13,101 nt of DNA from JANRKH01 sp033761815. Lineage in GTDB: Bacteria; Pseudomonadota; Alphaproteobacteria; Rickettsiales; Rickettsiaceae. The stretch is from the NCBI GenBank assembly GCA_033761815.1, contig JANRMF010000114.1, positions 1-13,101 of the forward strand, written 5' to 3'. How positions within the stretch are numbered: position 1 is the stretch's first letter; every line of letters starts with the position of its first letter. The translations under genes were made by a program, and so were the position numbers. Under the pieces are notes generated by a model. It saw only the letters and a list, made by a program, of their open reading frames with translations. It had not been told where the DNA came from and made no database searches. Below, piece after piece: positions 1-7,308 of the stretch.

Positions 1-104
1 TTCGGTGCGGTAACATTAATCTATTTATGGGTCAGGTTGGTAAGTTTGAAGACAAAGTTGCAATTAACGTTACAAAGAAATGCGAGGAATTGAAGCAATC
101 ATGA
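1..104 (+). CDS. fliM: Flagellar motor switch protein FliM, C-terminal end (5' truncated by window)
   Basis: The third reading frame is open from the window edge to a TGA at 102-104 and encodes the last 33 residues of a protein. The segment NINLFMGQVGKFEDKVAINV resembles the end of the FliM SpoA-like domain, where a hydrophobic residue, G-x-x-G and a final A-[VI]-x-[VI]-T strand close the C-ring surface fold. FliM forms the middle of the cytoplasmic C-ring, binds phospho-CheY and contacts FliG and FliN. The stop overlaps the next start as ATGA (101-104), which suggests translational coupling. The next two genes are those usually found after fliM in alphaproteobacteria, which supports the call more than this short tail does. 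FliN is the alternative, but its C-terminus normally reads differently. Confidence 0.72.
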   Translation, partial: RCGNINLFMGQVGKFEDKVAINVTKKCEELKQS

Positions 105-583
105 TAGCTCTGGATTTTATACTTATAATACTTACTTCCTCATCTATTATATATTGCATGTTACTGAATAGAAGGATTCTAGAGATTCAGAAATATAGGA
201 CTGACATGCTCAGATTATTTAAAGAATTTGACAAAACCGTGGCAAAATCTGATCGTATATTAACCCAGACCGAAGTCATACTATCTGATGCAGACAAAAA
301 TATCAATCATATGCAAAATAATATTGAAACTAAGACAAAAAATCTTGGCTTTCTATTAGAAAAGGCCGATAAATTATCTGATGAATTGGAGATGATTATT
401 ACTTCTGGCAATAGATTGTTTAATAGACTAAGCCTCTCTACTTCCCAATATCAAAATCTAAACGAGAGCGAACTAAATGAGCGGGGTTTTGAAGGAGAAG
501 AGGCGGTCAATAACCTTGTTAACAGTAATTTGCCGTTTGATGACGCTCTTGAAATTCAGATGAATAAAAAAAAGGTTAGCTAA
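101..583 (+). CDS. DUF6468-like flagellar-operon protein, one TM helix plus coiled coil
   Basis: This 160-residue protein has a hydrophobic N-terminal helix (about residues 4-23, LDFILIILTSSSIIYCMLL). A basic stretch and a long heptad-like amphipathic region follow (about 25-110). The tail is acidic (about 115-150) and the last residues are basic. The architecture and the place directly after fliM match the DUF6468 family, which sits between fliM and motE in alphaproteobacterial flagellar operons and has no settled function. I infer an inner-membrane protein with its coiled coil outside the membrane bilayer. An in-frame ATG lies at position 80, but I prefer the ATG at 101: it gives the 4-base ATGA overlap with fliM and places the membrane helix at the very N-terminus. 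The family call rests on context and architecture, not on catalytic motifs. Confidence 0.6.
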   Translation: MIALDFILIILTSSSIIYCMLLNRRILEIQKYRTDMLRLFKEFDKTVAKSDRILTQTEVILSDADKNINHMQNNIETKTKNLGFLLEKADKLSDELEMIITSGNRLFNRLSLSTSQYQNLNESELNERGFEGEEAVNNLVNSNLPFDDALEIQMNKKKVS

Positions 584-587
584 ACCC

Positions 588-1343
588 ATGAGAGTAAATC
601 TTTATTCCCTTGTTCTGACTTTGCTCACCTTAGTCGGCTCATGTAAGTTAGTTTTTTTGTTTGATAAAGTAGCAAATAAGACAATGAATTTGCAAACTTA
701 TGCAACAAGTCTTATATTAATTGGAGAGGCTAGCGCAAAAGAAAATAGCCAAACTAATGATAAAGCCAAAGCGGAAAAAGATAAATCTAAAGGGGATCAG
801 GTTGCAAAGTCACTAGAGAAGGATGTCGCTACCGATGGATCGATCAAGCCCCCAGGTTCTACTTTAAACCCAGAATCTGAGGCTTCAAAACAATTCCAGA
901 CAGATTTTTTATCAAACGGATACAATGAAGAAGAGGTAAAGGTTTTGATGGAACTCTCAAAAAGAAGAGAGGAGCTTGATAAGTACCAGCAGCAACTTAC
1001 ACTTAAGGAAAGTTTTTTGAAGGCAACAGAAGATAAGCTTGCGAATAAAACCAAGGATCTTCAGACAATGGAGCAAAAAATTAACAATCTAATGGCCCAG
1101 CTCGAGGATAAAAGCAACCTAAGAATAAAGAGCCTTGCTAAGATATATGAAAATATGAAAGCAACAGAAGCTGCGGTTATTTTTGATGAGCTTGAAATGC
1201 CTTTATTGCTCGAGATTATTAGAAATATGAAAGAACAGAAGGTTGCGCCGATCATAGCCCAGATGAATCCTCAAAAAGCAAAAGATATATCTCTGGAATT
1301 TGCTCGTATTTCCGATAGTATAGACGGTATCAAGTCAAGATGA
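588..1343 (+). CDS. MotE-like flagellar protein with coiled coil and MgtE_N-type domain
   Basis: This is a 251-residue protein. It has a hydrophobic N-terminal segment (about 5-26) acting as signal or anchor, a low-complexity Lys/Glu/Ser-rich linker (about 50-105), a predicted coiled coil (about 112-178) and a C-terminal helical domain (about 183-240). The last contains KIYENMKATEAAVIFDELEM and then NMKEQKVAPIIAQMNPQKAK, the paired pattern of the MgtE N-terminal/FliG-like superhelix found in MotE proteins. In Sinorhizobium MotE is a periplasmic chaperone for the stator-associated protein MotC. No motC is visible here, so the partner is unknown. The gene starts 4 bases after its upstream neighbour and overlaps the next gene by ATGA (1340-1343). 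A cysteine at 19 (VGSC) could be read as a weak lipobox, but no Ala/Gly/Leu context makes it convincing. Confidence 0.75.
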   Translation: MRVNLYSLVLTLLTLVGSCKLVFLFDKVANKTMNLQTYATSLILIGEASAKENSQTNDKAKAEKDKSKGDQVAKSLEKDVATDGSIKPPGSTLNPESEASKQFQTDFLSNGYNEEEVKVLMELSKRREELDKYQQQLTLKESFLKATEDKLANKTKDLQTMEQKINNLMAQLEDKSNLRIKSLAKIYENMKATEAAVIFDELEMPLLLEIIRNMKEQKVAPIIAQMNPQKAKDISLEFARISDSIDGIKSR

Positions 1344-1843
1344 GAAGTTTTATTAGGGACCGGGAAGAGGAGGGTCTGCCGAACTCTAACTTTGCATTTA
1401 CGTCTTTATACTTATTTATACTGATTTTTTTTGTCCTTCTTTCAAAAATATCCACTTCAGGAGAGCCCAATTCTGGTCTTAGAGAGTTAGTATCATCTCT
1501 TCAGTCAAATCAAAAGCATATACTAAATTCAAGAGTAGATGAGCTTGTGGTTCTAACTAGGCAGGAGCTGCACTATAATTCATGTATTTTGGATGAGGAT
1601 AAAAACATAGAAGTAGAATTTCAGGATCTTGTGACTAGGTCAATTTTGTATCTAAGAGAAAATAAAATAAACAAACCTATACTAATTAAACTGGACGAAA
1701 AGGAAAAATGCATTAATATTAGAGAATTAACAGAAGCTCTGAACATTTTAAGGCTCAATAAGGATGCTAAATTTCATATAGAAGCAAAATCTCTTGATCC
1801 ATTAAAATCTGTGGGTATATATATAAGCCTAAATGAAAGTTGA
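1340..1843 (+). CDS. ExbD/TolR- or MotB-like single-TM protein lacking the membrane aspartate
   Basis: This 167-residue protein has a charged N-terminus (about 1-12), one membrane helix (about 19-36, FAFTSLYLFILIFFVLLSK), a polar/helical linker and a C-terminal alpha/beta region (about 78-165). The TM segment aligns without gaps to the motB-like protein at 12660 (FTSLYLFILIFFVLL against FLDLLMIMTCFFVLI), and in the same register to ExbD helices. In both comparisons the ion-carrying Asp is replaced by Ser22. The C-terminal part (PILIKLDEKEK, then a helix ending NILRLN and a short strand FHIEA) resembles the ExbD/TolR periplasmic fold, in which a strand with D is followed by a long helix and a final strand. 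I infer a stator- or ExbD-type accessory protein that no longer conducts ions. The gene overlaps motE by 4 bases, so it belongs to the flagellar operon. It has no name I recognise. Confidence 0.5.
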   Translation: MRSFIRDREEEGLPNSNFAFTSLYLFILIFFVLLSKISTSGEPNSGLRELVSSLQSNQKHILNSRVDELVVLTRQELHYNSCILDEDKNIEVEFQDLVTRSILYLRENKINKPILIKLDEKEKCINIRELTEALNILRLNKDAKFHIEAKSLDPLKSVGIYISLNES

Positions 1844-1846
1844 TAT

Positions 1847-3127
1847 ATGACGCAAAAAAAAGAAGGAATGACTAAAATTCTCGTATCTACAATGGTTGGC
1901 AATGCATTGGAGTGGTATGATTACGCATTATATGCACAATTTGCCACAATAATTGGAATTCATTTTTTTCCGAAGAGCGAACTAACCGAAATCCTAACTT
2001 TTGCAGTTTTTGCTGCGGGTTTCATAGTAAGGCCCCTAGGAGCTGTAGTGTTTGGAAATATTGGAGATAAGGTGGGTAGGAAATTTGCACTCACCCTCGG
2101 TATGATTACTATGGCTATACCTACTGCTGCTATTGGCTTTCTTCCATCTTATGAAACTATAGGAATTGCAGCACCAATTTTGCTTACAGTGATAAGGCTC
2201 ATTCAAGGCTTCTCTCTTGGGGGTGAATTTAGCGGGTGTATTTCATATGTTGTTGAAAGCTCAGAAATGAAGCACAGAGGGCTTGCCGGTAGCTCCGCCT
2301 TCTTTAGCATGTGTATCGGGATGTTATTTGGTAGTTTTACGGCTGAATTTTGCAAAGTAGTTATGAGCGAAGAATTTCTCGTTTCTTTTGGTTGGAGAAT
2401 TCCTTTTGTGATGGGACTATTTATTGGCCTGATAGGACTTTACATAAGAACAAGGCTGCATGAAAGCCCTTTATACCTCAAAGCAAAGGAAAATGGCAAT
2501 TTATCAAAAACCCCAGTATTTGACCTGGTAAAACACCATAAAAAAACCATGCTAGTTGCTATTGGTCTATATTTATCTGTTACGGTTCCATTTTACATAA
2601 CAACCGTTTACCTTTCTTCTTTTGTTGAGCATTTGGGATTTTCTAGCTCATGCGCGAGCCTTTCTAACATTGCCGTTCTAATATCAATGGCTACTTCTAT
2701 TATTATCTCGGCTATTATTTCTGATAAAATCGGAAGAAAGCCTGTTATGATAATAGCATGTATGATGTTTTTGTTCTCCTCTTACCCTCTTTTTTGGGTT
2801 ATGTCCCATACTAAAGATAGTGATGTAATAATTATAGCGTCCGCTATACTTGCTGCGATAAATGGGTTTTTTATGGGTCCAATACCTACAGTTCTTGTCG
2901 AGCTATTCCCAACAAAGATAAGGTTTACTGGAGTTGCATTATCCTACAATCTTAGTGCTGCTATTTTTGGGGGTACCTCGCCTATGTTTATTATGATTTT
3001 GATCAAGGAATTCGGAGATACATCGGTTATTCCTTATTGCCTATGTAATTTTGTTTGTATTAGTCTTGCAACTTTGATATTTTATAGAGAAACTTATAAA
3101 AATTTACTCAATGAATCTACAGAATAA
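1847..3127 (+). CDS. MFS transporter, metabolite:H+ symporter family (ProP-like)
   Basis: This 426-residue protein is the normal length for the MHS branch of the major facilitator superfamily, with about 12 hydrophobic segments. Diagnostic motifs are the first helix GNALEWYDYALYAQF, the loop 2-3 motif A GNIGDKVGRKFAL, the helix-4 motif RLIQGFSLGGEFSG, a second-half motif A copy ISDKIGRKPVM, and ELFPTKIRFTGVALSYN near helix 10. The family imports proline, betaine, citrate, alpha-ketoglutarate or similar compounds with protons. The sequence alone does not fix the substrate, and Rickettsiales carry several ProP-type paralogues. It starts 3 bases after the previous stop with no visible Shine-Dalgarno, which fits coupling to the flagellar operon. 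Its 3' end overlaps queH by 17 bases. Confidence 0.9.
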   Translation: MTQKKEGMTKILVSTMVGNALEWYDYALYAQFATIIGIHFFPKSELTEILTFAVFAAGFIVRPLGAVVFGNIGDKVGRKFALTLGMITMAIPTAAIGFLPSYETIGIAAPILLTVIRLIQGFSLGGEFSGCISYVVESSEMKHRGLAGSSAFFSMCIGMLFGSFTAEFCKVVMSEEFLVSFGWRIPFVMGLFIGLIGLYIRTRLHESPLYLKAKENGNLSKTPVFDLVKHHKKTMLVAIGLYLSVTVPFYITTVYLSSFVEHLGFSSSCASLSNIAVLISMATSIIISAIISDKIGRKPVMIIACMMFLFSSYPLFWVMSHTKDSDVIIIASAILAAINGFFMGPIPTVLVELFPTKIRFTGVALSYNLSAAIFGGTSPMFIMILIKEFGDTSVIPYCLCNFVCISLATLIFYRETYKNLLNESTE

Positions 3128-3767
3128 TCTCGATGATTTTGAAGTGCCGTTCGGGGAGGGCAAAGTTCTAATGCATTCTTGCTGCGCTCCTTGCGCAGGA
3201 GAATTGATGCAAAAAATGAAAAATGCTGGCATTGATCTTACAATCTTTTTTTACAACCCCAATATTCATCCAAAAAAAGAATATGAGATTAGAAAGCAGG
3301 AAAATATAAGATACGCGCAGGAAATGTCCATACCATTTATTGACGCGGATTATGATGTGCAGAACTGGTTTGCAAGAAGCAAAGGCATGGAAAAGGAGCC
3401 AGAAAGGGGGATCAGATGCAGCATGTGCTTTGACATGAGGTTTGAGCGGACGGCTCTATATGCTTTTGAGAATAATTTTAAAGTATTCACAAGCTCCCTT
3501 GGTATATCTAGATGGAAGGATATGAACCAAATCAATAACTCCGGAATTAAAGCTGCACAAAATTACGAAGGTATAACTTACTGGACGTATAATTGGCGAA
3601 AAAATGGGGGCTCTGCCAGAATGTATGAAATTGCCAAACAGGAAAATTTTTACAAGCAAGAATATTGTGGTTGCATTTATTCCTTAAAATGTACAAATGA
3701 ATGGCGCAAAAAGAACGGAAGAGAAGAAATTGCAATTGGAGAGCAATTTTACAGTCAGGACTTATAG
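3111..3767 (+). CDS. queH: Epoxyqueuosine reductase QueH
   Basis: QueH (formerly DUF208) carries out the last step of queuosine synthesis, reducing epoxyqueuosine to queuosine at tRNA wobble position 34; it is the non-homologous replacement for QueG. The 218-residue protein has the family cysteines in order: HSCCAPC (Cys24, 25, 28), RCSMCFDMR (Cys103, 106) and YCGC (Cys186, 188), which bind the Fe-S cluster and a second metal site. SSLGISRWKD and the NGGSARMYEIAKQENFYKQ stretch are also typical. The start at 3111 lies inside the MFS gene (17-base overlap). A GGGGAGGG stretch stands before an internal ATG at 3171, but starting there would remove the first beta strand (KVLMH), so I keep 3111. 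The protein is soluble and cytoplasmic. Confidence 0.95.
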   Translation: MNLQNNLDDFEVPFGEGKVLMHSCCAPCAGELMQKMKNAGIDLTIFFYNPNIHPKKEYEIRKQENIRYAQEMSIPFIDADYDVQNWFARSKGMEKEPERGIRCSMCFDMRFERTALYAFENNFKVFTSSLGISRWKDMNQINNSGIKAAQNYEGITYWTYNWRKNGGSARMYEIAKQENFYKQEYCGCIYSLKCTNEWRKKNGREEIAIGEQFYSQDL

Positions 3768-3816
3768 GGCGTCTTAGCCACCCTTCCCCCATGCGTTGAT
3801 ACTGCATCTGAATGAT

Positions 3817-4701
3817 TTAGCCAAATATATTATAATCGGGATCTTCTTGGTAATTTTGGAGGGCATTATTAAATATACCCCCGTATTCATCGATATTATT
3901 TAATTCAGAATAATCGGAATGATGTGGAACACTTAGATTTTTAATATAAGATAAAATTTCATCGATCATAACCTCGTCTTCACCAGTGATTATTTTGCTC
4001 GATTGCTCCATGACTTTCAATTGATAAATCATGCCATCATTAATTTTGATTAACATATCTAGATCATTTTCATTGCTATTTTTGCCCGCTTGCTTCATCT
4101 TCTTGTACTTGTTGGTTAGCTGCTTTAGCTCCTTGTAATATTTATTATACAAATTAATGTTATTTGAACTTCTCCCCAACTGATTTTTATTACTTAAATA
4201 CAAAGTTGCCTCAGATGTTAATGACATAGAAGTGGCCATGTCAAAATATTCCGCAGCTTTGGAAGTTTGATTAAGCATCATATAACAAACTGCTTTGTTA
4301 TTTAAGATGGAAGGAGAGTGTCCATCTATTCTAATGACCTCATTTATTGAAATGACCGCTTTAACAAACTCTCCAAGGCCCATTAATCCTATTGCTTTAT
4401 AATGATGAGCTTCTGCAAATTCGCTATCATAGCGCAAAGCAGTATCAAAATTAGCTACCGCATCTGTGTACTTACCAGATCTGAGACCCTCTATTCCCGC
4501 TGAAGCCCAGGCTCTTGCATAATCTCCCCATAAATTTACCACCTCATCTTGCGGAATGAAATTCTGACTGAGAATTTTCCCTAGCCTAACTTGATGAGCT
4601 TGACCAGCATCATTATTTTTGCGAAAAGATCCAAAAGAGACAGAGTCAACGGTTGCAAGAGTAGAAAAAAGGGAAAATTGTAAACAAGAGCCAAAGTTCA
4701 T
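3817..4701 (-). CDS. TPR-repeat protein of unknown role
   Basis: This 294-residue protein has three consecutive 34-residue TPR units at about 64-97 (AWASAGIEGLRSGKYTDAVA), 98-131 (AHHYKAIGLMGLGEFVKAVI) and 132-165 (ILNNKAVCYMMLNQTSKAAE). Each has the small/large residue pattern of TPR helices. After that comes a Lys/Asn-rich helical region with coiled-coil character (about 180-235) and an acidic Asp/Tyr/Asn-rich tail. The N-terminus (FGSCLQFSLFSTLATV) is mildly hydrophobic but is not a clear signal peptide. The gene is convergent with queH (49 bases between) and divergent from flgG. It has no partner gene and no obvious Shine-Dalgarno. TPRs mediate protein-protein contacts, so the partner cannot be named. 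Cytoplasmic scaffold or host-directed protein are both open possibilities. Confidence 0.7.
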   Translation of the reverse strand: MNFGSCLQFSLFSTLATVDSVSFGSFRKNNDAGQAHQVRLGKILSQNFIPQDEVVNLWGDYARAWASAGIEGLRSGKYTDAVANFDTALRYDSEFAEAHHYKAIGLMGLGEFVKAVISINEVIRIDGHSPSILNNKAVCYMMLNQTSKAAEYFDMATSMSLTSEATLYLSNKNQLGRSSNNINLYNKYYKELKQLTNKYKKMKQAGKNSNENDLDMLIKINDGMIYQLKVMEQSSKIITGEDEVMIDEILSYIKNLSVPHHSDYSELNNIDEYGGIFNNALQNYQEDPDYNIFG

Positions 4702-4906
4702 ATTAGTGTCTAAAAAATAATTATATTAAAAAACATTCATTTAACATAAATTTTAAGCTATGTCATCAATTAAATTCACCAAGGAGTCAATTTTATCATA
4801 TCCAAAATACAAACCCCGTCTTAACGCTCCACTTGCAAAAATACATCAATTTCATTGTAGCTTACAATTTTTATAACCAGCTTTTATTGCAAAAAGCAAA
4901 AACGTA

Positions 4907-4934
4907 TTGAATTAAAGCCCCCATGTTAGATACT
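4907..4934 (+). promoter_or_regulatory. Candidate sigma-70 promoter for flgG-flgA-flgH
   Basis: TTGAAT (4907-4912), a 16-base spacer and GATACT (4929-4934) give 4/6 matches at both boxes, about 30 bases before the flgG start. This is the best pair I see in the 264-base gap 4702-4965, which otherwise holds only AT-rich sequence. I found no sigma-54 or sigma-28 pattern. Such weak matches are common by chance in AT-rich DNA. Confidence 0.3.
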
Positions 4935-4965
4935 TTAGTTTGCGAATTCAAAAAAGATTAAGATA

Positions 4966-5751
4966 ATGGCCGACCTTCTTACCTACATAGCAGCTTCTGG
5001 AATGGATGCGTCAATGAAAGATATTAGCAATAATGCACACAACCTTGCTAATATTAATTCGGGCGCATTTAAGACAATAAACACAGAAACAAAAGATACA
5101 TTTTATATAATGGCTTCCCAAGCAGGAAGCGCTGCAACAGAAGGAGAAAAGCCTGTAAGTAACTATAGCGGAACGGGCGTCAAAGTCACTGGAACTTATA
5201 GAACTTTGACTCAAGGCGCAAGAAAACAAACAGGAAATAGTCTTGATTTTTACATTAATGGATCTGGATACGTTGCTGTAACCTTGCCTAATAAATCTAC
5301 AGCTTATTACAGAGCGACTTCGCTAAAGGTAAATAGCGAAGGAAAGTTCACAACTTCAGAAGGATACTTGCTAGCAGATGATATTGCACCCATTACTTCT
5401 GATGTAGATACACAAACGATTAAAATTAGTCAGCAGGGCCAGGTTTACTACTCAAACACAAGCGGCAATGATGTTACGCTTGGTCAAATTACCCTCTATA
5501 CATTTCCCAATGAACAAGGGTTAAAAGCCCTGTCAGGCTCTTATTTTCAAGAAACTGATGCATCAGGGGCTCCAACTCAGGGTAAGCCAGGAGATGCGGG
5601 ATATGGGACGCTAGACCAAGAGGCGCTCGAACTATCCAATGTTGAGATAGCTACTGTTTTTGCTGATTTTATGGCCGCTCAAAGAGCATATGAGCTAAGC
5701 GCAAGAATGCTCAGGTCTTCTGAGGAAATGTTTAAGGAATTAAATAAATAG
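4966..5751 (+). CDS. flgG: Flagellar distal rod protein FlgG
   Basis: FlgG builds the distal rod that crosses the periplasm and passes through the P and L rings. The 261 residues match the usual 260-262 for FlgG. The N-terminal rod motif reads AHNLANINSGAFK (about 24-36) against the common NNLANVNTTGFK. The middle part has the domain that starts NSLDFYINGSGYVAV. The C-terminus has YGTLDQEALELSNVEIATVF followed by AAQRAYELSARMLRSSEEMF, matching the FlgG ending with LE-SNV and QRAYE. FlgF is the main alternative, but it normally ends with a different SFEMQMK-type motif. flgF is not adjacent, although it usually lies directly before flgG in other bacteria. The stop shares one base with the GTG start of flgA. 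Confidence 0.92.
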   Translation: MADLLTYIAASGMDASMKDISNNAHNLANINSGAFKTINTETKDTFYIMASQAGSAATEGEKPVSNYSGTGVKVTGTYRTLTQGARKQTGNSLDFYINGSGYVAVTLPNKSTAYYRATSLKVNSEGKFTTSEGYLLADDIAPITSDVDTQTIKISQQGQVYYSNTSGNDVTLGQITLYTFPNEQGLKALSGSYFQETDASGAPTQGKPGDAGYGTLDQEALELSNVEIATVFADFMAAQRAYELSARMLRSSEEMFKELNK

Positions 5752-6437
5752 TGACCAAGTATAGGATTTGTGTTTTTTTGTTTGTATGCGTATTTTCCCC
5801 GTTAAGGGGATTTGCTAGCTATTTTGAAGATACAGTAAGGAACCTGATAATTGAAAAAATAGGAACTCAATATTCGGTTGATCTAAAGTTTGAACCTAGC
5901 ACAAAAATGCAAGATCTGAACTCAGACTTACTAGAAATTGAAGCAATTTCTTTGAATTTTTTTTCCGTAGATACACGAAGCTTCAGGGTCCTTGTGTCGC
6001 TTAAGGATAAAAACCAAATGGAAATTTTTGGAAAATTTGACCTTTTTTTTGAGGTTTTAGTTGCAAATAAGAATATAAAATTTGGCAGACAGATAAACCC
6101 AGAAGATGTTAAGCTAATTAAGGTTAAGAAGCTAAAAAATGGAGAAGATGTCATAAGAGATCCATCTTTGATATATGGAATGGAAACTAAGACAAATATT
6201 TTAACAGGTCAGATAATTAGGCTATCAGACATCAAAAAAGCGCCTATTATAAAAGAAAATGACCCAGTTACCCTACTTTATTCGACCGGAGGGATTAGTA
6301 TTAAAACCCTAGGAATTTCTCTGGCATCAGGATCTGCAGGAGAAAAAGTTAGAGTGAAAAACGAAAAGACAGGCATAGTGGTATTTGGTGAAATCGTAGA
6401 TAAAAATGTTGTAAAAGTGAGCGCAGAAAATGAGTAA
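5751..6437 (+). CDS. flgA: Flagellar P-ring assembly protein FlgA
   Basis: FlgA is a periplasmic chaperone for P-ring (FlgI) assembly. This 228-residue protein has a signal peptide (about 1-23, YRICVFLFVCVFSPLRGFAS), a variable N-terminal domain, a SAF domain (about 103-163) and a C-terminal beta domain (about 164-226). Family features are GRQINPEDVKLIKVKKL, the DPSLIYGMETKTNILTGQII stretch, and NDPVTLLY with the ending GEKVRVKNEKTGIVVFGEIV, which matches the usual G-x-x-I-x-V-x-N pattern. The start is GTG at 5751, inside the flgG stop (TAGTG). An AAGGA stands about a dozen bases before it. No in-frame ATG is available near the signal peptide. The 3' end overlaps flgH by 8 bases. Confidence 0.88.
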   Translation: MTKYRICVFLFVCVFSPLRGFASYFEDTVRNLIIEKIGTQYSVDLKFEPSTKMQDLNSDLLEIEAISLNFFSVDTRSFRVLVSLKDKNQMEIFGKFDLFFEVLVANKNIKFGRQINPEDVKLIKVKKLKNGEDVIRDPSLIYGMETKTNILTGQIIRLSDIKKAPIIKENDPVTLLYSTGGISIKTLGISLASGSAGEKVRVKNEKTGIVVFGEIVDKNVVKVSAENE

Positions 6438-7245
6438 AAATTTCAGAAAAACGAAAATATGTGACACAAAAAATCAAGGATTAAGAAATAAGCCGATAAA
6501 AAGAGCTTGGCAGATACTCTCTATTTTTCTTGTTTCTCACGCCCAGACCTCATGCACAGACTCTTTGGAAAAAATATCCAGACTAGGAAAAGCTCCCGAT
6601 CTTGCAAGATTAGAAATTCCCCAGACTCAAGGGGATGATCTAGATCCCGCTAAGGTTCATCAGATGAATGAAATCAGAAAAAAACAAACAAATTCATTAT
6701 GGCAACCGGGAGCTATGTCATTCTTCAGAGATAATAGGGCATGGAAAATAGGTGATATAGTCAAGGTTATAATTAATATAAGCGATAGCGCGCAGCTTAA
6801 TAACTCAACCAATAATTCAAGAACCGCGAAAGAGTCTATTGCAATCCCATCTGTTTTTGGTAAAGAAAAAGCCATAGCAAAAGCCCTGTCTGGTAGCGGA
6901 GATCCTACCAACCTACTTTCAACTGATTCTTCAAAAAATCATCAAGGAACAGGAACAATCAACAGAAAAGAGGCCATACAAACAGTCATATCCGCAGTTG
7001 TATCCCAAATATTATCTAACGGAAATTTGGTTATTCAGGGTAAGCAAGAGATAAGGGTGAATCATGAGCTAAGAGAGGTTAAAGTCACCGGAATAATAAG
7101 GCCGAGAGATATTAGCTCGGAAAATTCTGTAAACTCAGATCAAATTGCTGAAGCTAGAATTTCTTATGGTGGTAGAGGCGTGGTTAGCGATGTACAGCAG
7201 CCAAAAATAGGCTCGCAAGTCGTTGATATAATAGCCCCATTCTAA
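6430..7245 (+). CDS. flgH: Flagellar L-ring protein FlgH
   Basis: FlgH is the outer-membrane lipoprotein that forms the L ring around the rod. The 271-residue protein has the FlgH core: SLWQPGAMSFFRDNRAWKIG with DIVKVIINI (about 89-117), GTGTINRKEAIQTVISAVVS (about 173-192), NGNLVIQGKQEIRVNHELRE (about 197-216), and the end VTGIIRPRDIS then ISYGGRGVVSD. The lipidation site is probably Cys42, after the hydrophobic stretch WQILSIFLVSHAQTSC, but Q at -3 is a poor lipobox residue. The N-terminus is unusual: about 25 mostly basic residues stand before the hydrophobic stretch, and no alternative in-frame start removes them. The start lies within flgA (8-base overlap). The stop codon lies inside a perfect palindrome. 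Confidence 0.93.
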   Translation: MSKNFRKTKICDTKNQGLRNKPIKRAWQILSIFLVSHAQTSCTDSLEKISRLGKAPDLARLEIPQTQGDDLDPAKVHQMNEIRKKQTNSLWQPGAMSFFRDNRAWKIGDIVKVIINISDSAQLNNSTNNSRTAKESIAIPSVFGKEKAIAKALSGSGDPTNLLSTDSSKNHQGTGTINRKEAIQTVISAVVSQILSNGNLVIQGKQEIRVNHELREVKVTGIIRPRDISSENSVNSDQIAEARISYGGRGVVSDVQQPKIGSQVVDIIAPF

Positions 7246-7265
7246 TTTGTAACGTTACAAATTAG
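7242..7265. repeat. Perfect 24-base palindrome over the flgH stop codon
   Basis: The half-site CTAATTTGTAAC is followed directly by its exact reverse complement, with no spacer. The flgH TAA is at 7243-7245, inside the left arm. As RNA it would form a stem of about 10 pairs with an ACGT loop, and this would end the flg transcript. The bases after it are mixed, not a T run, so it is not a standard intrinsic terminator. It may be a 3' stabilising hairpin, a weak terminator or a dimeric-regulator site for the iron genes downstream. Confidence 0.75.
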
Positions 7266-7308
7266 GTTATATAAGCGATAGAGAAAGGCACCTTTATATC
7301 TATAAAGA

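Noticed and set aside
65..75. An 11-base identity (AACGTTACAAA) with part of the palindrome at 7242-7265
   Set aside because: It lies inside fliM coding sequence and lacks the second half-site, so it looks like chance.
80..100. Longer start (ATG at 80) for the DUF6468-like gene
   Set aside because: It would add seven residues before a membrane helix that starts naturally at the ATG at 101, and the 4-base ATGA overlap with fliM favours 101.
797..1255. Antisense open frames over the MotE-like gene (also over queH, flgG, flgA, flgH, FTR1 and the Sua5-type gene)
   Set aside because: They are Ser/Leu/Phe-rich mirror frames of well-supported genes, without their own ribosome sites or recognisable domains.
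3768..3816. Terminator between the convergent queH and TPR genes
   Set aside because: I see only three-base stems (GGC/GCC) and no T run on either strand.
4854..4872. ATTGTA-GCT-TACAAT hairpin followed by five T, like a small terminator
   Set aside because: The stem is only six AT-rich pairs and no plus-strand transcript arrives from upstream, because the neighbouring TPR gene reads the other way.
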